NCBI RefSeq assembly: GCF_900444995.1
Contig: NZ_UAPQ01000001.1
Span: 1 to 64,000, forward strand
Reading direction: 5' to 3'
Origin: Actinomyces bovis
GTDB lineage: Bacteria > Actinomycetota > Actinomycetes > Actinomycetales > Actinomycetaceae
Length of the DNA: 64,000 nt
Shown: positions 9,688 through 19,084 of the stretch, in pieces
How the letters are laid out: each line of letters starts with the position of its first letter
Numbering within the stretch: the stretch's first letter is position 1
The notes under the pieces: generated by a model
What the model saw: only the letters and a program-made list of their open reading frames with translations
Database searches by the model: none
Told to the model about the DNA's origin: nothing
Position numbers and translations under genes: made by a program

Positions 9688-11841
9688 CTATGGGCTTGAC
9701 TTTGCGGCTGTAAGCGGCCTTGGAGAGGCCTTTAGATGCTCGTGAATGGTGGCGGCCAAGACGGGGCCGATGCCCTTGACCTGTGCGATCTGTTCAGGGC
9801 TGGCCGCGCGTAAGCGCTTGACTGATCCGAACTCCTTGAGCAGGGCCGCCTGCCGGGCGGGACCAAGGCCCGGCACCTCGTCCAGCACCGAACGCGTCAT
9901 GCCTTTGGAGCGTTTGGCCCGGTGGTGGGTGATGGCAAAGCGGTGGGATTCATCGCGCAGATGTTGCAACAGGTAGAGGGCAGCTGAGCTGCGCGGCAAG
10001 ATCACAGGAAACTCCTCCCCTGGCACCCACACCTCTTCCAGTCGTTTGGCTAGGCCTACCAGGGGCACGTCGATGCCTAGCTCATCTAATACGGTCCGCG
10101 CCGCTCCCACCTGCGGCAGGCCGCCGTCCACAACCACCAAACTGGGGGCGTAGGAAAAGCGTCGGGCCCGGCCGGTGTTCGGGTCAATGGGACCGGAGGC
10201 AATCGGCACGCCGTCGCCCTCAGTCCCGATGAGCTCAGCGTCGGCGGCGCTGACCGGCCCGCCTTGCTCAGCGATTAAGCGTTTGAAGCGTCTGGTGAGG
10301 ACCTCGTGCATGGCAGCGGTGTCGTCTGTGGCGCCTTGGCCGTCACTGCCGCGCACGGTGAAGCGGCGGTACTCGCTTTTGCGGGGGGCACCGTCTTCAA
10401 AGACCACCATGGAGCCCACCTGGTAACTGCCCTGGGTGTGGGAGATGTCGTAGCACTCGATCCGCAGCGGTGCTTCAGGCAGATCCAGTGCCTGAGCGAT
10501 CTCCTCTAGAGCCACGGATCGTTGCGTCAGGTCACCGGCACGGCGGGTCTTATGCAACCGCAGAGCCTCCTCGGCGTTCTTGCGCACGGTCTGGGCCAGG
10601 GCAGCCTTGTCTCCCCGTTGGGGCACCCGCAGGGTCACCGCTGCCCCACGCAGGCCACTGAGCCAGGCTATGGTTGCAGCGGCATCCGGTGGCAGGGCAG
10701 GCACCAGGATCTCCCTGGGCACGGCGGTGGTGGCCGTGTGGGCGACGTCGTCCACGCTGGTGGGGCCGCTCTCACCGGCGCTGGCTCTGCGTTGTTCCTT
10801 GCCGCCCAGGCGCGGGGCGGGGGCGGAAGGTGCCCGATTCCCGACGCCGACGCTGGTGGTGGGGCCTGAGGCTGTGGGCGCAGCCGCCTCATCCTCGGGG
10901 GCGATCAGGTCGCCGTAGACCTGCTCTAGGAGCTTGCCTACAAGCTCAGAATCGCTGAGTTCCTCCACCAGGTCCACCACCCAGCCACGCTGCCCACGGA
11001 TGCGGCCGCCGCGCACGTGGAAGACCTGGACTGCTGCCTCCAGCTCGTCACGGATCAGGGCGAAGACGTCAGCATCGGTGGCGTCGGGTAGCACCACTGC
11101 ATTGCCTTCGATGACTTTGCGCAGTGCGGCGGCGTCGTCACGTAGGCGCGCCGCCTTCTCAAAGTCCAATGCGGCGGAGGCGGCACGCATCTGCGCCTCT
11201 AGCTCCCGCAGGTAAGGGCCGGTACGGCCTGCCATGAAAGCACAGAAGTCCTCAGCCAAAGCCCGGTGGTCTTGAGGGCTGATGCGACCAACACAGGGCG
11301 CGGAACAGCGGTCGATGTAGCCAAGCAGGCAGGGGCGGCCAGCGGCTTGAGCGCGGCGCAACACCCCGGCGGAGCAGGTGCGTATGGGGAAGACTCGTTG
11401 CAATTGCTCCAAGGTCTCGCGAATGGACCAGACCTGTGGGAAGGGGCCGAAGTAACGGGTGCCGGGGCGGCGAGCGCCGCGCACCACCTGTACACGGGGT
11501 AGCTGCTCCCCCATGGTGACGGCCAGGTATGGGTAGGACTTGTCGTCCTTGTACATGACGTTGAAGCGGGGGTTGAACTCCTTGATCCAGGAGTACTCCA
11601 GGGAGAGGGATTCGACCTCCGTGGCCACCACGGTCCATTCGACGGCGCAAGCGGTGGTCACCATCTTCTGGGTGCGGGGGTGCAGCGCGGCCAAGTCCTG
11701 GAAGTAGTTAGACAGGCGCGCTCGCAGGTTTTTGGCTTTGCCGACGTAGATGACGCGACCCTCGGAGTCCAAGAAGCGGTAGACCCCTGGCGAGGTGGGG
11801 ATCTCCCCCGGCGCGGGGCGGTATGTCGAGGGATCAGCCAT
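9688..11841 (-). CDS. uvrC: Excinuclease ABC subunit C
   Basis: UvrC makes the dual incisions in nucleotide excision repair with UvrA and UvrB, both encoded in this window. The order is the GIY-YIG nuclease ([20 protein letters not shown], about 18-37), the Cys-rich linker (about 156-183), the UVR motif for UvrB binding (about 212-245), the RNase H-like endonuclease ([26 protein letters not shown]) and C-terminal helix-hairpin-helix motifs ([25 protein letters not shown]). At 717 residues it is longer than usual because of a low-complexity Ala/Pro/Gly/Ser insert at about 316-374 between the UVR and RNase H-like parts. It converges on purT with 13 bp between stops. Confidence 0.96.
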   Translation of the reverse strand: MADPSTYRPAPGEIPTSPGVYRFLDSEGRVIYVGKAKNLRARLSNYFQDLAALHPRTQKMVTTACAVEWTVVATEVESLSLEYSWIKEFNPRFNVMYKDDKSYPYLAVTMGEQLPRVQVVRGARRPGTRYFGPFPQVWSIRETLEQLQRVFPIRTCSAGVLRRAQAAGRPCLLGYIDRCSAPCVGRISPQDHRALAEDFCAFMAGRTGPYLRELEAQMRAASAALDFEKAARLRDDAAALRKVIEGNAVVLPDATDADVFALIRDELEAAVQVFHVRGGRIRGQRGWVVDLVEELSDSELVGKLLEQVYGDLIAPEDEAAAPTASGPTTSVGVGNRAPSAPAPRLGGKEQRRASAGESGPTSVDDVAHTATTAVPREILVPALPPDAAATIAWLSGLRGAAVTLRVPQRGDKAALAQTVRKNAEEALRLHKTRRAGDLTQRSVALEEIAQALDLPEAPLRIECYDISHTQGSYQVGSMVVFEDGAPRKSEYRRFTVRGSDGQGATDDTAAMHEVLTRRFKRLIAEQGGPVSAADAELIGTEGDGVPIASGPIDPNTGRARRFSYAPSLVVVDGGLPQVGAARTVLDELGIDVPLVGLAKRLEEVWVPGEEFPVILPRSSAALYLLQHLRDESHRFAITHHRAKRSKGMTRSVLDEVPGLGPARQAALLKEFGSVKRLRAASPEQIAQVKGIGPVLAATIHEHLKASPRPLTAAKSSP

Positions 11842-11887
11842 GCCGGAAGCCTAGCGGGCAGCATATGTGTCAGCTCTAGGGTGTGAA

Positions 11888-11917
11888 GCAGGCCCGGGCG
11901 TGGTGCTCCGGGCCTGC
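11888..11917 (-). terminator. Terminator-like hairpin after the tRNA cluster
   Basis: A 10-bp GC-rich inverted repeat (11888-11897 with 11908-11917, 10-nt loop) lies 12 bp beyond the 3' end of tRNA-Val(GAC) on the minus strand. It probably ends the three-tRNA transcript ahead of uvrC. There is no long T-tract. Confidence 0.55.
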
Positions 11918-11928
11918 GATCGTCTGGG

Positions 11929-12003
11929 TGGTGGGCGATACTGGGATCGAACCAGTGACCTCTTCCGTGTCAGGGAAGCGCGCTACCGCTGCGCCAATCG
12001 CCC
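11929..12003 (-). tRNA. tRNA-Val (anticodon GAC)
   Basis: The acceptor GGGCGAT pairs with ATCGCCC. The anticodon stem CTTCC/GGAAG encloses the loop CTGACAC with anticodon GAC, and the T arm has GGTTCGATCC. The 3' CCA is encoded in the DNA, unlike in the other tRNAs of this cluster. It is the last of three tRNAs transcribed on the minus strand. Confidence 0.95.
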
Positions 12004-12004
12004 G

Positions 12005-12075
12005 AGGTGGGTACCGGATTCGAACCGGTGTAAACGGCTTTGCAGGCCGGTGCCTAGCCTCTCGGCCAACCCACC
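12005..12075 (-). tRNA. tRNA-Cys (anticodon GCA)
   Basis: The acceptor GGTGGGT pairs with ACCCACC. The loop CTGCAAA carries anticodon GCA, and the T loop is TTCGAAT. It is 71 nt long without encoded CCA. It begins one base after tRNA-Val(GAC) ends and lies between tRNA-Gly and tRNA-Val. Confidence 0.95.
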
Positions 12076-12115
12076 AATGAGATGCTGGGGGCTGGGCGGC
12101 CTCCCGGCTCCTCGG

Positions 12116-12188
12116 AGCGGATGACGGGACTCGAACCCGCGACCCTCACCTTGGCAAGGTGATGCTCTACCAACTGAGCCACATCCGC
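12116..12188 (-). tRNA. tRNA-Gly (anticodon GCC)
   Basis: The acceptor GCGGATG pairs with CATCCGC. The anticodon stem TCACC/GGTGA encloses the loop TTGCCAA with anticodon GCC, and the T loop is TTCGAGT. CCA is not encoded. It is the first tRNA of the Gly-Cys-Val set on the minus strand. Confidence 0.95.
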
Positions 12189-12270
12189 ATGTTCACGCTT
12201 GGGTTCTGGCGAACCGCTCGGCGCGGGTTGAACATTAGCACCCTTCCACCGAGGCCTGGCAAATGACAGC

Positions 12271-12290
12271 CCGGTGATTCAGGTCACCGG
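12271..12290. repeat. Inverted repeat between divergent tRNA promoters
   Basis: A 7-bp perfect inverted repeat (CCGGTGA, 6-nt spacer, TCACCGG) sits centrally in the 152-bp region separating tRNA-Gly (minus) from tRNA-Val(CAC) (plus). It overlaps no gene. It could be an operator acting on both tRNA promoters, or chance. On the minus strand a possible promoter is TTGCCA, 19 nt, TAATGT, reading towards tRNA-Gly. Confidence 0.35.
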
Positions 12291-12298
12291 AGACTCAT

Positions 12299-12328
12299 TT
12301 GCTCAGGGCGCTGCCTTCTGACTAACCT
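12299..12328 (+). promoter_or_regulatory. Candidate promoter of tRNA-Val(CAC)
   Basis: TTGCTC (12299-12304) and TAACCT (12323-12328) are separated by 18 nt. The expected start point is a few bases before the mature tRNA end at 12341. This is a pattern match only. Confidence 0.45.
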
Positions 12329-12340
12329 TGCGCGTGCACC

Positions 12341-12413
12341 GGGCGATTGGCTCAGGGGTTAGAGCGCCTCGTTCACACCGAGGAGGTCACTGGTTCGATT
12401 CCAGTATCGCCCA
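12341..12413 (+). tRNA. tRNA-Val (anticodon CAC)
   Basis: The acceptor GGGCGAT pairs with ATCGCCC. The stem CCTCG/CGAGG encloses the loop TTCACAC with anticodon CAC, and the T loop is TTCGATT. It is 73 nt without encoded CCA. It diverges from the Gly-Cys-Val(GAC) set, so two tRNA-Val isoacceptors face away from each other. Confidence 0.95.
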
Positions 12414-12423
12414 CCGAATGCAG

Positions 12424-12455
12424 AAGGTCCCAGGCTCAGATGAGTCTGGGACCTT
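12424..12455. terminator. Hairpin between tRNA-Val(CAC) and UGPase
   Basis: A 10-bp perfect inverted repeat (AAGGTCCCAG at 12424-12433 with CTGGGACCTT at 12446-12455) lies 11 bp beyond tRNA-Val(CAC) and 30 bp beyond the convergent UGPase stop. It can serve both transcripts. Confidence 0.65.
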
Positions 12456-12484
12456 CGCGTATCAGGCAACTTCGGGACGGCTGT

Positions 12485-13861
12485 TCAGAGCTGCGTGCCG
12501 TCGGGAATGGTACCGGGCGCGCCTGCAGCGCTCAGCTTGGCGTCTCCGGTAGCGACGACGTCGGCCCCAAAGGTCCAGTCCCCCTCAACCGTGAAGGTAT
12601 GCGCGCCACGAAGGGAAGGCACACCTGCCGGGAAGCGGGCCTCGAAGTCCTTGATCTTCTTGTAGTGCTTGGGGTCGAGCTTCACGGTGCAGGCCTGTTC
12701 GGAAACCATCTGCAGGAGCCCGTCCTCATCCACCGCGTATACGTCTGAGCGCACCAGGAGCAGGTCGTTGGTGGTTTTTACGGGCAGGAAGCGACTGCGC
12801 GGCACCTCTACCGCCGTGGCTCCCGCAAAGGCCTCCACAGCAGCTCCCATAGCGGTTTCCAGTTGGATGACGGGCGTGGAAGTGGCGTCTGCGGGGTCCA
12901 CGGTCTTGGTGTTTTTGATAAGCGGCAGGCCAAGAATGCCTTTGCGGGCCGCCAGCGTGTCGCGTAGGACCTGCAGATCGAACCAAAGGTTGTTGGTGTG
13001 GAAGAAGGGGTGGCGGAACTGGTCGGTGAAGTAGTGCATCTGGTCCGGCGGCGTTTGAGCGGTGTCGCGCAAAATAATGCGGCCGTCGGCTTTGCGCACG
13101 GCTAGATGGCCGCCTTTTACGTCAGCCGGAGTGCGACGGCACATCTCGGGGGCGTAGGGGGCGCCCGAGGCAGCGAACCAGCCGGCGATGCGGGCTGAAG
13201 GAGCCGCGCCCAGATTGTCCGAGTTGGAGGTCATGGCGTAGCGGTAGCCGCGTTCCAGCAGGGCTTCCAGAACCCCGGAGGCCACTAGGGCGGTGTAGAT
13301 ATCACCGTGGCCTGGTGGGCACCATTCAAGCTCAGGGTCAGCGGGCCACTCTACTGGGGTAAGGTCGTCGGCGCGGAGTTTGGGCTCGCGGTTTTGCAGG
13401 AAGTCCAGGGGCAGGCCGTCCACCTCAATCTCGGGATGTTTGGCCAGGGCGGTTAGGGTGTCCTTCCGAGTGCGGAAGGAGTCCATGAAGATCAGCGGCA
13501 GGGTCACGCCGTACTTGGCTCGGGCGGCTTTCACCTGATCCACGAGCAGGTCAAGGAATGATTTGCCGCCGCGCACCGGCAGGAGGGACTTGGCCTGATC
13601 CATGCCCATGGAGGTACCCAGGCCCCCATTGAGCTTGATCATGACGGTTTTAGACAGGGCATCACGCGCCTGTTCATCGCTGATCTCAACCTCCTCAATG
13701 GAGTCGATCTGAGTCAGCGGCTCGATGGTCTCCTCGGGGATGAGGCCGGTGGCCCCACCCTCAAGCGCCCGGTAGTAGTGGGTGAAGACGTCGATGGCCG
13801 CTTCAGCTACTCCTGCCTGACGCATCTTTTGCTGCGCTTGGGACAGCCCGTTCTCGCTCAT
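12485..13861 (-). CDS. UTP--glucose-1-phosphate uridylyltransferase, eukaryotic-type
   Basis: The protein makes UDP-glucose from UTP and glucose 1-phosphate for galactose use, glycogen or cell-wall sugars. It is the eukaryotic/UDPGP type and not bacterial GalU. The 458 residues show the uridylyl-binding motif MIKLNGGLGTSMGMDQAKSL (about 73-92), the SFRTRKDT block, CPPGHGDIYTAL, the N-S-D-N-L-G-A block after MTSNSDNLGA and the FHTNNLWFDLQVL motif. This type occurs in Actinomycetaceae and bifidobacteria, where it is called ugpA. It is transcribed towards the tRNA-Val(CAC) terminator and seems monocistronic. Confidence 0.92.
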   Translation of the reverse strand: MSENGLSQAQQKMRQAGVAEAAIDVFTHYYRALEGGATGLIPEETIEPLTQIDSIEEVEISDEQARDALSKTVMIKLNGGLGTSMGMDQAKSLLPVRGGKSFLDLLVDQVKAARAKYGVTLPLIFMDSFRTRKDTLTALAKHPEIEVDGLPLDFLQNREPKLRADDLTPVEWPADPELEWCPPGHGDIYTALVASGVLEALLERGYRYAMTSNSDNLGAAPSARIAGWFAASGAPYAPEMCRRTPADVKGGHLAVRKADGRIILRDTAQTPPDQMHYFTDQFRHPFFHTNNLWFDLQVLRDTLAARKGILGLPLIKNTKTVDPADATSTPVIQLETAMGAAVEAFAGATAVEVPRSRFLPVKTTNDLLLVRSDVYAVDEDGLLQMVSEQACTVKLDPKHYKKIKDFEARFPAGVPSLRGAHTFTVEGDWTFGADVVATGDAKLSAAGAPGTIPDGTQL

Positions 13862-13953
13862 GGTCGCAGCGTAGCGCCAATCTGAGTGTTTGTGTCACCT
13901 CGCGTGCGCTCCTGTTCGATTTGCCGGAGCGCGGCACTAGAAGGGGATTGTGC

Positions 13954-14520
13954 CTACGCCAACAGCTCCTGGTGGATGGTGGTGTCACCGGTGAGCTCAG
14001 GGTGGAAGGAAACTCCAATTGCCTGACCACACTCACGCTTCACGGCGACGCCGACCACACTGCGCTCAGCCTCAGGGCGGCGCGGATCGTGCCAAGTGGA
14101 ACAGACCTCCACCCCTTTGCCCACGCGACTTACTCGGGGTGCCCGAATAAAGGCGGCACTGACCAGACCATCCCTCCAGGGCAGCTGAGCGGTGGCGGAA
14201 TCCACCTGCGACCCAAAGGCATTCCGCTCGACGTCGACGTCTAGCACCCCTAGGCGAGACAGCAGAATTAGCCCGGCGCAAGTGCCCAGCACTGGCAGCC
14301 GATTGGCAGCCTCCTGCAATGCCTCCGTCAGGTCAAAAGCCTTGAGCAAGCGCGTCAAAGTGGTGGATTCTCCGCCAGGCAAGATCAGTGCTTCCAGGCC
14401 AGACAGCTCAGTGCTGCGGCGCACCAGCCGCGCGCGGTGGCCGAGAGACTCGACCATGCGCGCATGCTCAGCTACCCCACCTTGCAGAGCCAGGACCCCT
14501 ACATTGCGACCGCTTACCAT
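13954..14520 (-). CDS. pdxT: Pyridoxal 5'-phosphate synthase glutaminase subunit PdxT
   Basis: PdxT hydrolyses glutamine and channels ammonia to PdxS for de novo PLP synthesis. The class I glutaminase triad is present: the Cys in [10 protein letters not shown] and the His and Glu in [11 protein letters not shown]. The substrate motif [13 protein letters not shown] is intact. At 188 residues the length is normal. The start overlaps the pdxS stop by 7 bp, so the two are translationally coupled. Confidence 0.95.
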   Translation of the reverse strand: MVSGRNVGVLALQGGVAEHARMVESLGHRARLVRRSTELSGLEALILPGGESTTLTRLLKAFDLTEALQEAANRLPVLGTCAGLILLSRLGVLDVDVERNAFGSQVDSATAQLPWRDGLVSAAFIRAPRVSRVGKGVEVCSTWHDPRRPEAERSVVGVAVKRECGQAIGVSFHPELTGDTTIHQELLA

Positions 14521-15434
14521 CCGCGCTCTGCCAGGCGGTGCGGGGCAGGCAGGTCGGAGACATTGATACCAACCATGGCCTCACCAAGACCTCGAGAGAC
14601 CTCGGCAATCACGGCGGGATCGTCGTAGGCAGCGGTGGCGCGAACAATCGCCGCGGCGCGGGCGGCAGGATCACCAGATTTGAAGATGCCCGAGCCCACG
14701 AATACGCCGTCGGCTCCCAGCTGCATCATCATGGCAGCATCCGCCGGGGTAGCCACTCCCCCGGCGGTGAAGAGCACGACGGGAAGCTTGCCGGTGCGCG
14801 ATACTTCCGCCACTAGGTCATAGGGCGCTGAGAGCTCTTTGGCAGCCACGTAGAGTTCCTCCTCGCGCAAACCGCGCAGGCGCCCGATCTCTTCTGTGAT
14901 GGTGCGAATGTGCCGGGTGGCTTCGGAGACGTCACCTGTGCCGGCCTCACCTTTGGAACGGATCATGGCGGCGCCTTCGGCAATGCGGCGTAGGGCCTCA
15001 CCCAAGTTGGTGGCGCCGCAGACGAAGGGCACGGTGAAGGGCTGCTTGTTGATGTGGTGCTTGTAGTCGGCTGGGGAGAGGACCTCAGACTCGTCGATGT
15101 AGTCCACGCCGAGGTGCTGAAGCACCTGCGCCTCCACGAAGTGCCCGATGCGGGCCTTGGCCATCACCGGGATGGAGACCGCCTCAATGATCCCGGTAAT
15201 GAGGTCCGGATCAGACATGCGGGCCACGCCGCCCTGCGCCCGGATATCAGCAGGTACGCGCTCCAGGGCCATGACGGCCACAGCGCCAGCCTCTTCAGCG
15301 ATGCGAGCCTGCTCGGGGGTAACTACGTCCATGATGACGCCGCCCTTGAGCATCTCAGCTAGGCCCCGCTTTACCAGGGGGGAGCCAGTAGCAGTGTCGG
15401 CGGGGATCAGGGTATTCGTGTTCTCAGTGGTCAT
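14514..15434 (-). CDS. pdxS: Pyridoxal 5'-phosphate synthase lyase subunit PdxS
   Basis: PdxS forms the dodecameric PLP synthase core that condenses ribose 5-phosphate, glyceraldehyde 3-phosphate and ammonia. The 306-residue TIM barrel has [20 protein letters not shown] (about 31-50), [16 protein letters not shown], the catalytic Lys in [13 protein letters not shown], and the phosphate site [20 protein letters not shown] near the end. It is divergent from the MocR-type regulator pdxR, which presumably controls it from repeats in the shared 97-bp region. Confidence 0.97.
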   Translation of the reverse strand: MTTENTNTLIPADTATGSPLVKRGLAEMLKGGVIMDVVTPEQARIAEEAGAVAVMALERVPADIRAQGGVARMSDPDLITGIIEAVSIPVMAKARIGHFVEAQVLQHLGVDYIDESEVLSPADYKHHINKQPFTVPFVCGATNLGEALRRIAEGAAMIRSKGEAGTGDVSEATRHIRTITEEIGRLRGLREEELYVAAKELSAPYDLVAEVSRTGKLPVVLFTAGGVATPADAAMMMQLGADGVFVGSGIFKSGDPAARAAAIVRATAAYDDPAVIAEVSRGLGEAMVGINVSDLPAPHRLAERGW

Positions 15435-15456
15435 AAGCGGAATGCTGGTACAACGG

Positions 15457-15501
15457 TGGTCTATCGTCTGGACCAGTTTCTAACTAGTTTCTTGGACCAG
15501 T
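15457..15501. promoter_or_regulatory. Candidate PdxR operator between pdxS and pdxR
   Basis: The divergent region carries two direct copies of TGGACCAGT (15469-15477 and 15493-15501) with starts 24 bp apart. The palindrome AACTAGTT (15482-15489) lies between them, and an upstream TGGTC (15457-15461) is inverted relative to the first GGACCA. Direct repeats spaced by about two helical turns are what PdxR/MocR dimers typically bind. The assignment is by position and pattern. Confidence 0.55.
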
Positions 15502-15531
15502 CGCAGAGTCTTTGTGCTTAGGAGGTGCAGC

Positions 15532-16824
15532 TTGGCGCTAGACCGTCGCCGCCCCCTGCCAGAGCAGGTGGTCTCCATGCTGCGCCGCCGGGTGTTGGCC
15601 GGAGAACTCCTGCCAGGCGATCTACTGCCTTCAACTCGCAACCTGGCTGAGGAACTGGGAGTCTCCCGCGGCACGGTGGTCACTGCTTATGAGCAGTTGC
15701 AGGGTGAAGGTTTCCTAGTGGCCACGCGTGGTGGCACCCGGGTTGATCCGGCGCTGCCACAGCTACCCCGCCGTCGCCACAGCCAAAAAGCTAGGCGATC
15801 CATCACTGAGCCCACAGACTTACGCCCCGGCACCCCCCTGACCGGAGCCTTGACCACCTCACTGTGGCGGGCCTGCTGGCGGGCGGCAGCCGCAGACCCC
15901 CACCCTCACCCCACAGCGGGCTCCGAGGAGCTGCGCAGCCTGCTGGCACAACACCTGCGCCAAACCCGGTACGTTGACATCTCCCCCGAGCAGGTGCTGG
16001 TAACCGCTGGTGCACGGGACGGGCTGCGGTTAGTGCTTACGGCACTGGGACAAGCCGGGCGAAGGCCGTGCCTGGTGGTGGAGGAACCGGGTTATCCCTC
16101 GCTGCGTCAAGTCCCGCGCGCCCTGGGGTGGAAACTCACCCCTTTCTCTCAGGCCCACTATGAGGAGCCAGGCCTTTACGGTGCAGTGTTGGTAACGCCC
16201 AACCACCAGTTTCCCTGGGGGCGGCAGGCGCCAGCCGCCGAACGACTCGCCCTACTGACGCAAGCACGATCCTGGGGCGCAATGTTGATTGAGGACGATT
16301 ACGACGCCGAACTGCGTCGCTCCCCCGCCCCGCTGCTGGCCCTAGACCCCGGCGACCAAGTGGCCTTCTTAGGCTCCTTCGCCAAAATCTTGACGCCGGC
16401 GCTCGGACTGGGCTTTGTGGTGGTGCCGGAGCGGATCGCCCCCAAGCTGGCCGAACTGTGCGTTCCGGTATCGGGCCTGGTTCAGGACGCCATGACGCGA
16501 TTTCTAGCTGCCGACGGCCTGCGCAGGCACCTGGCCCGGACCAGGCGGGAGGATCGCTGGCGGCGGGCACTATTCCAGGAGATATTTCCGCAGGCGGTGC
16601 CCATGGAGGGAGGGCTGCACGCGATTATCCCCCTTGAGGATTCACAGCAAGAAAGGCTTGTGCTGGGCCGCTGCCGTAAGGCCGGTCTAGGTGTACAGGG
16701 GCTCTCCCACTACTGGTCCGCGCCCGAGTCCGGAGCGCCTTCGGGGCTGGTGGTGGGGCTGGGCTCACGCAGCCGTGAGCGCCTGCGAGCACTCCTGTTA
16801 GTACTTAAGAAACAGTTGCCTTAG
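15532..16824 (+). CDS. pdxR: MocR/PdxR-family regulator of PLP synthesis
   Basis: The protein is a GntR-type winged-helix DNA-binding domain (about 8-70, LPSTRNLAEELGVSRGTVVT) fused to a type I aminotransferase-like PLP-sensing domain (about 105-430). The PLP Lys lies in FLGSFAKILTPALGLGF. I chose the TTG at 15532 because AGGAGG lies 6 nt upstream and the product then begins ALDRRRPLPEQVV; a GTG at 15514 would place that ribosome-binding site inside the gene. It is divergent from pdxST, the textbook arrangement of a PLP-responsive activator with its target. Confidence 0.92.
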   Translation: MALDRRRPLPEQVVSMLRRRVLAGELLPGDLLPSTRNLAEELGVSRGTVVTAYEQLQGEGFLVATRGGTRVDPALPQLPRRRHSQKARRSITEPTDLRPGTPLTGALTTSLWRACWRAAAADPHPHPTAGSEELRSLLAQHLRQTRYVDISPEQVLVTAGARDGLRLVLTALGQAGRRPCLVVEEPGYPSLRQVPRALGWKLTPFSQAHYEEPGLYGAVLVTPNHQFPWGRQAPAAERLALLTQARSWGAMLIEDDYDAELRRSPAPLLALDPGDQVAFLGSFAKILTPALGLGFVVVPERIAPKLAELCVPVSGLVQDAMTRFLAADGLRRHLARTRREDRWRRALFQEIFPQAVPMEGGLHAIIPLEDSQQERLVLGRCRKAGLGVQGLSHYWSAPESGAPSGLVVGLGSRSRERLRALLLVLKKQLP

Positions 16825-16980
16825 GTGTGGACGCCAGCACCATCGTCAGCTTCTCTAAACGCTTTGTCCGATAGTGGGGTGGTATGCCCATAACCAGGTG
16901 GCGCCCTAGTGCTCTACATTCTGTATAGACAGAGTATTGGAGGCCTCCATGACCTTTCCCCTGGTATCCCCCAGCCGCGT

Positions 16981-19084
16981 ATGCCTGAGCCCAGCCTCAA
17001 TGAAGTGCTGTGGCGTCTGGAGCGGTTAGAGCGAAAACTTGACTGGATCGCCGCCAATGCGACGGTTCCTCTACAGGGTGCTGAGCCCCGCAGCGCAGAG
17101 GCGGAAGGCGCGGCAGATCTTGCAGGCTCGCAGACAAATCCCAAGGCAGCTGAGAGCCTGCCCGCAGACTTGCCGCCCGCCTTTAAGCCGCCCAGTGCAC
17201 CCTCTGCCCAGGACCAACAGCAGCCAGCGAGCCTCCAGCCCGTTGCTTCCCACCCGGCCCCGTCGCGTCCAGAGGTAGCAGCAAAGCCTGTGGATGCTCC
17301 AGCAGGACCTGGGGCTGCCCGAGTGCCTCAGGCTGCCACAGTGCCCGCTATGAACCGGTTTGCTGATCCGTCAACACCGCCTCAAGGTCCGCTGCCTGGC
17401 AGCGCCACTCAGGTTGCGACTAGGGCCAGCTCTGAAGGAAATCTGGGCCGATACCTCCTGTCCATTGCCGCCGCCTTACTCGTGGTCTTGTCTGCGGTCA
17501 GCCTGATCGCCTTGGTATGGGACCAGATCCCGGATCTGCTCAAAATCGGTGGTTTGGGTGTGCTGGCGGTGCTGCTGGTGGGGCTGGGCGCCTGGCTGGC
17601 CAAGGCCAAACCGCGCCAGCAGGTGGCCGCAGCTACCATCACCGGCACCGGTGGGGCCCTTGGCTTTATAGCCATTATTGGTGGGGTGCTGCTGCACGGC
17701 GTGATTCCCACCTATCCGGCATTTGCTCTGATGGTCCTGTGGTCTTTCGCCTTGCTGCTGGTCTCCGGCTTTGTGAAGCAGGTTTTCTCTGCCGTTGTCT
17801 CCATGGTTGGCGCGATAATCACCATTGGCTTCGCTGCCTGGCATGCCTCTACCAAGCCGGAAAGTGCCCTGGTTGTCTGGACTTTGGTAGCTGTCTATAT
17901 TGCTTGGCCTAGGCATCATGACGGTTCTGTTGTCGCGCCGTTTCCGGGACCTGCCTTGGGCGGCCTGGTATCCAAGCACTGCGCGTGCGACGACGTCGGC
18001 GGCGGTGCTTGCGACGCCGCTCACCACCTTGCTCGATCAGTCGCATACTGCTGGCCTGCTGGTGGCATTGGTGCCGGTGCTGCTTGTCTATGTGCAGACG
18101 GTTCTCGACGGTTCACAGTTGTGGAACCGTGGCTGGAAGGCTATTGCAGGTCTGGAATGGGCAGTGACGACGAGCGTCGCCGCAGTGTTCTTCGCCCAAG
18201 CGTCTGTCCTCAGGTCTGAACTAGCGAACCTAGGAACGGTCCTAATCGCAGGTGTTCTAGTCCTCCACGCGCTGGCAGTCACCAGTTGTGCGCTTCCGAC
18301 TTGGCCCCAGGGTTGGTTACAGCGAATTTCTCCAGTTCTGCTGGCTACCACCCTGGTCCTCGACACTTTGGGCCTGCTCAAAGAGCCCCGCCTGGCCGCT
18401 TTGGTCGCCATACTCATCGTTCCCGCCACGATCATTTGTGCTCGCCAGGATCATCCTTGGGCCAGTGCGGCCGCTGGAGCCGCAGCGTTTCTCATGGGCA
18501 AGGCTATTTTTAGCGAAACGAGCACCCGGGCCTCAGCGCTAGCAGGGGCGGTGATTCTGGTGGCGCTGGCGCTGGTGGCTGAAGGAATGCTGCCCGCAGT
18601 TGCTCCGCGCAGTGTGGGGAAGGCCAGCCGCGCTGACGGTCCTCCAGCCGGGCCCAATTCCCAAGGTAAAACGCCCTACGGCAGGCCGATGCCGGAACCC
18701 AACGGGCAGTCTGCTGATCCGTTCTTGGCAAGGCCACAAACGCGAGATAGCGCTGCTGCGAAGAACCGTGAGGCTTGGCTGCAAGCAGCCAAGTACCTGA
18801 TTGCACTGGCGCTGGTGACTGTGGTGCCCTTGCTCTTTGTAGGAGTGCTGCGGCTCAGCTTGCGCAATCAGCTGCTCTGCACTGCGGCGCTGGCCTCTGT
18901 GCTTCTCCTAGCCTTGGTCTACCTGGGATTGTTTAGTTCACACAGCACCCCGCTAGGGCTGCTGCAGTTGCGTTTCCGCGGTGAGCTTCCTGGCACAGGC
19001 ACACCCGCCCAACGGGATGGTATCCACCCGCGCCCAGGCAGGGTTGAGCCCCCCGCCTGCTGCAGGACCCTGCCTTCAGGCTGA
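16981..19084 (+). pseudogene. DUF2339-like multispanning membrane protein, reading frame broken near 17.9 kb
   Basis: Two overlapping frames encode one membrane protein. The first (ATG at 16981, or GTG at 16909) has a short coiled coil (RLERLERKLDWIAAN), a Pro/Ala-rich linker of about 110 residues, and then hydrophobic helices. From about 17900 the membrane protein continues in the +1 frame (starting LGLGIMTVLLSRRF) to 19084, while the first frame runs on as low-hydrophobicity sequence to 18219. Removing one C from GGCCTAGG at 17906-17913 would join them as a protein of about 700 residues with more than ten predicted helices. The architecture resembles DUF2339 proteins, whose role is unknown. 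The last 40 residues also look atypical. It converges on uvrA with a 9-bp overlap. It is either a real pseudogene or a base-calling error. Confidence 0.7.

Noticed and set aside
11929-12413. tRNA cluster as an integration hotspot with an integrated element
   Set aside because: The flanks are ordinary genes (uvrC, UGPase). No integrase, no partial tRNA repeat and no foreign gene set is visible nearby.
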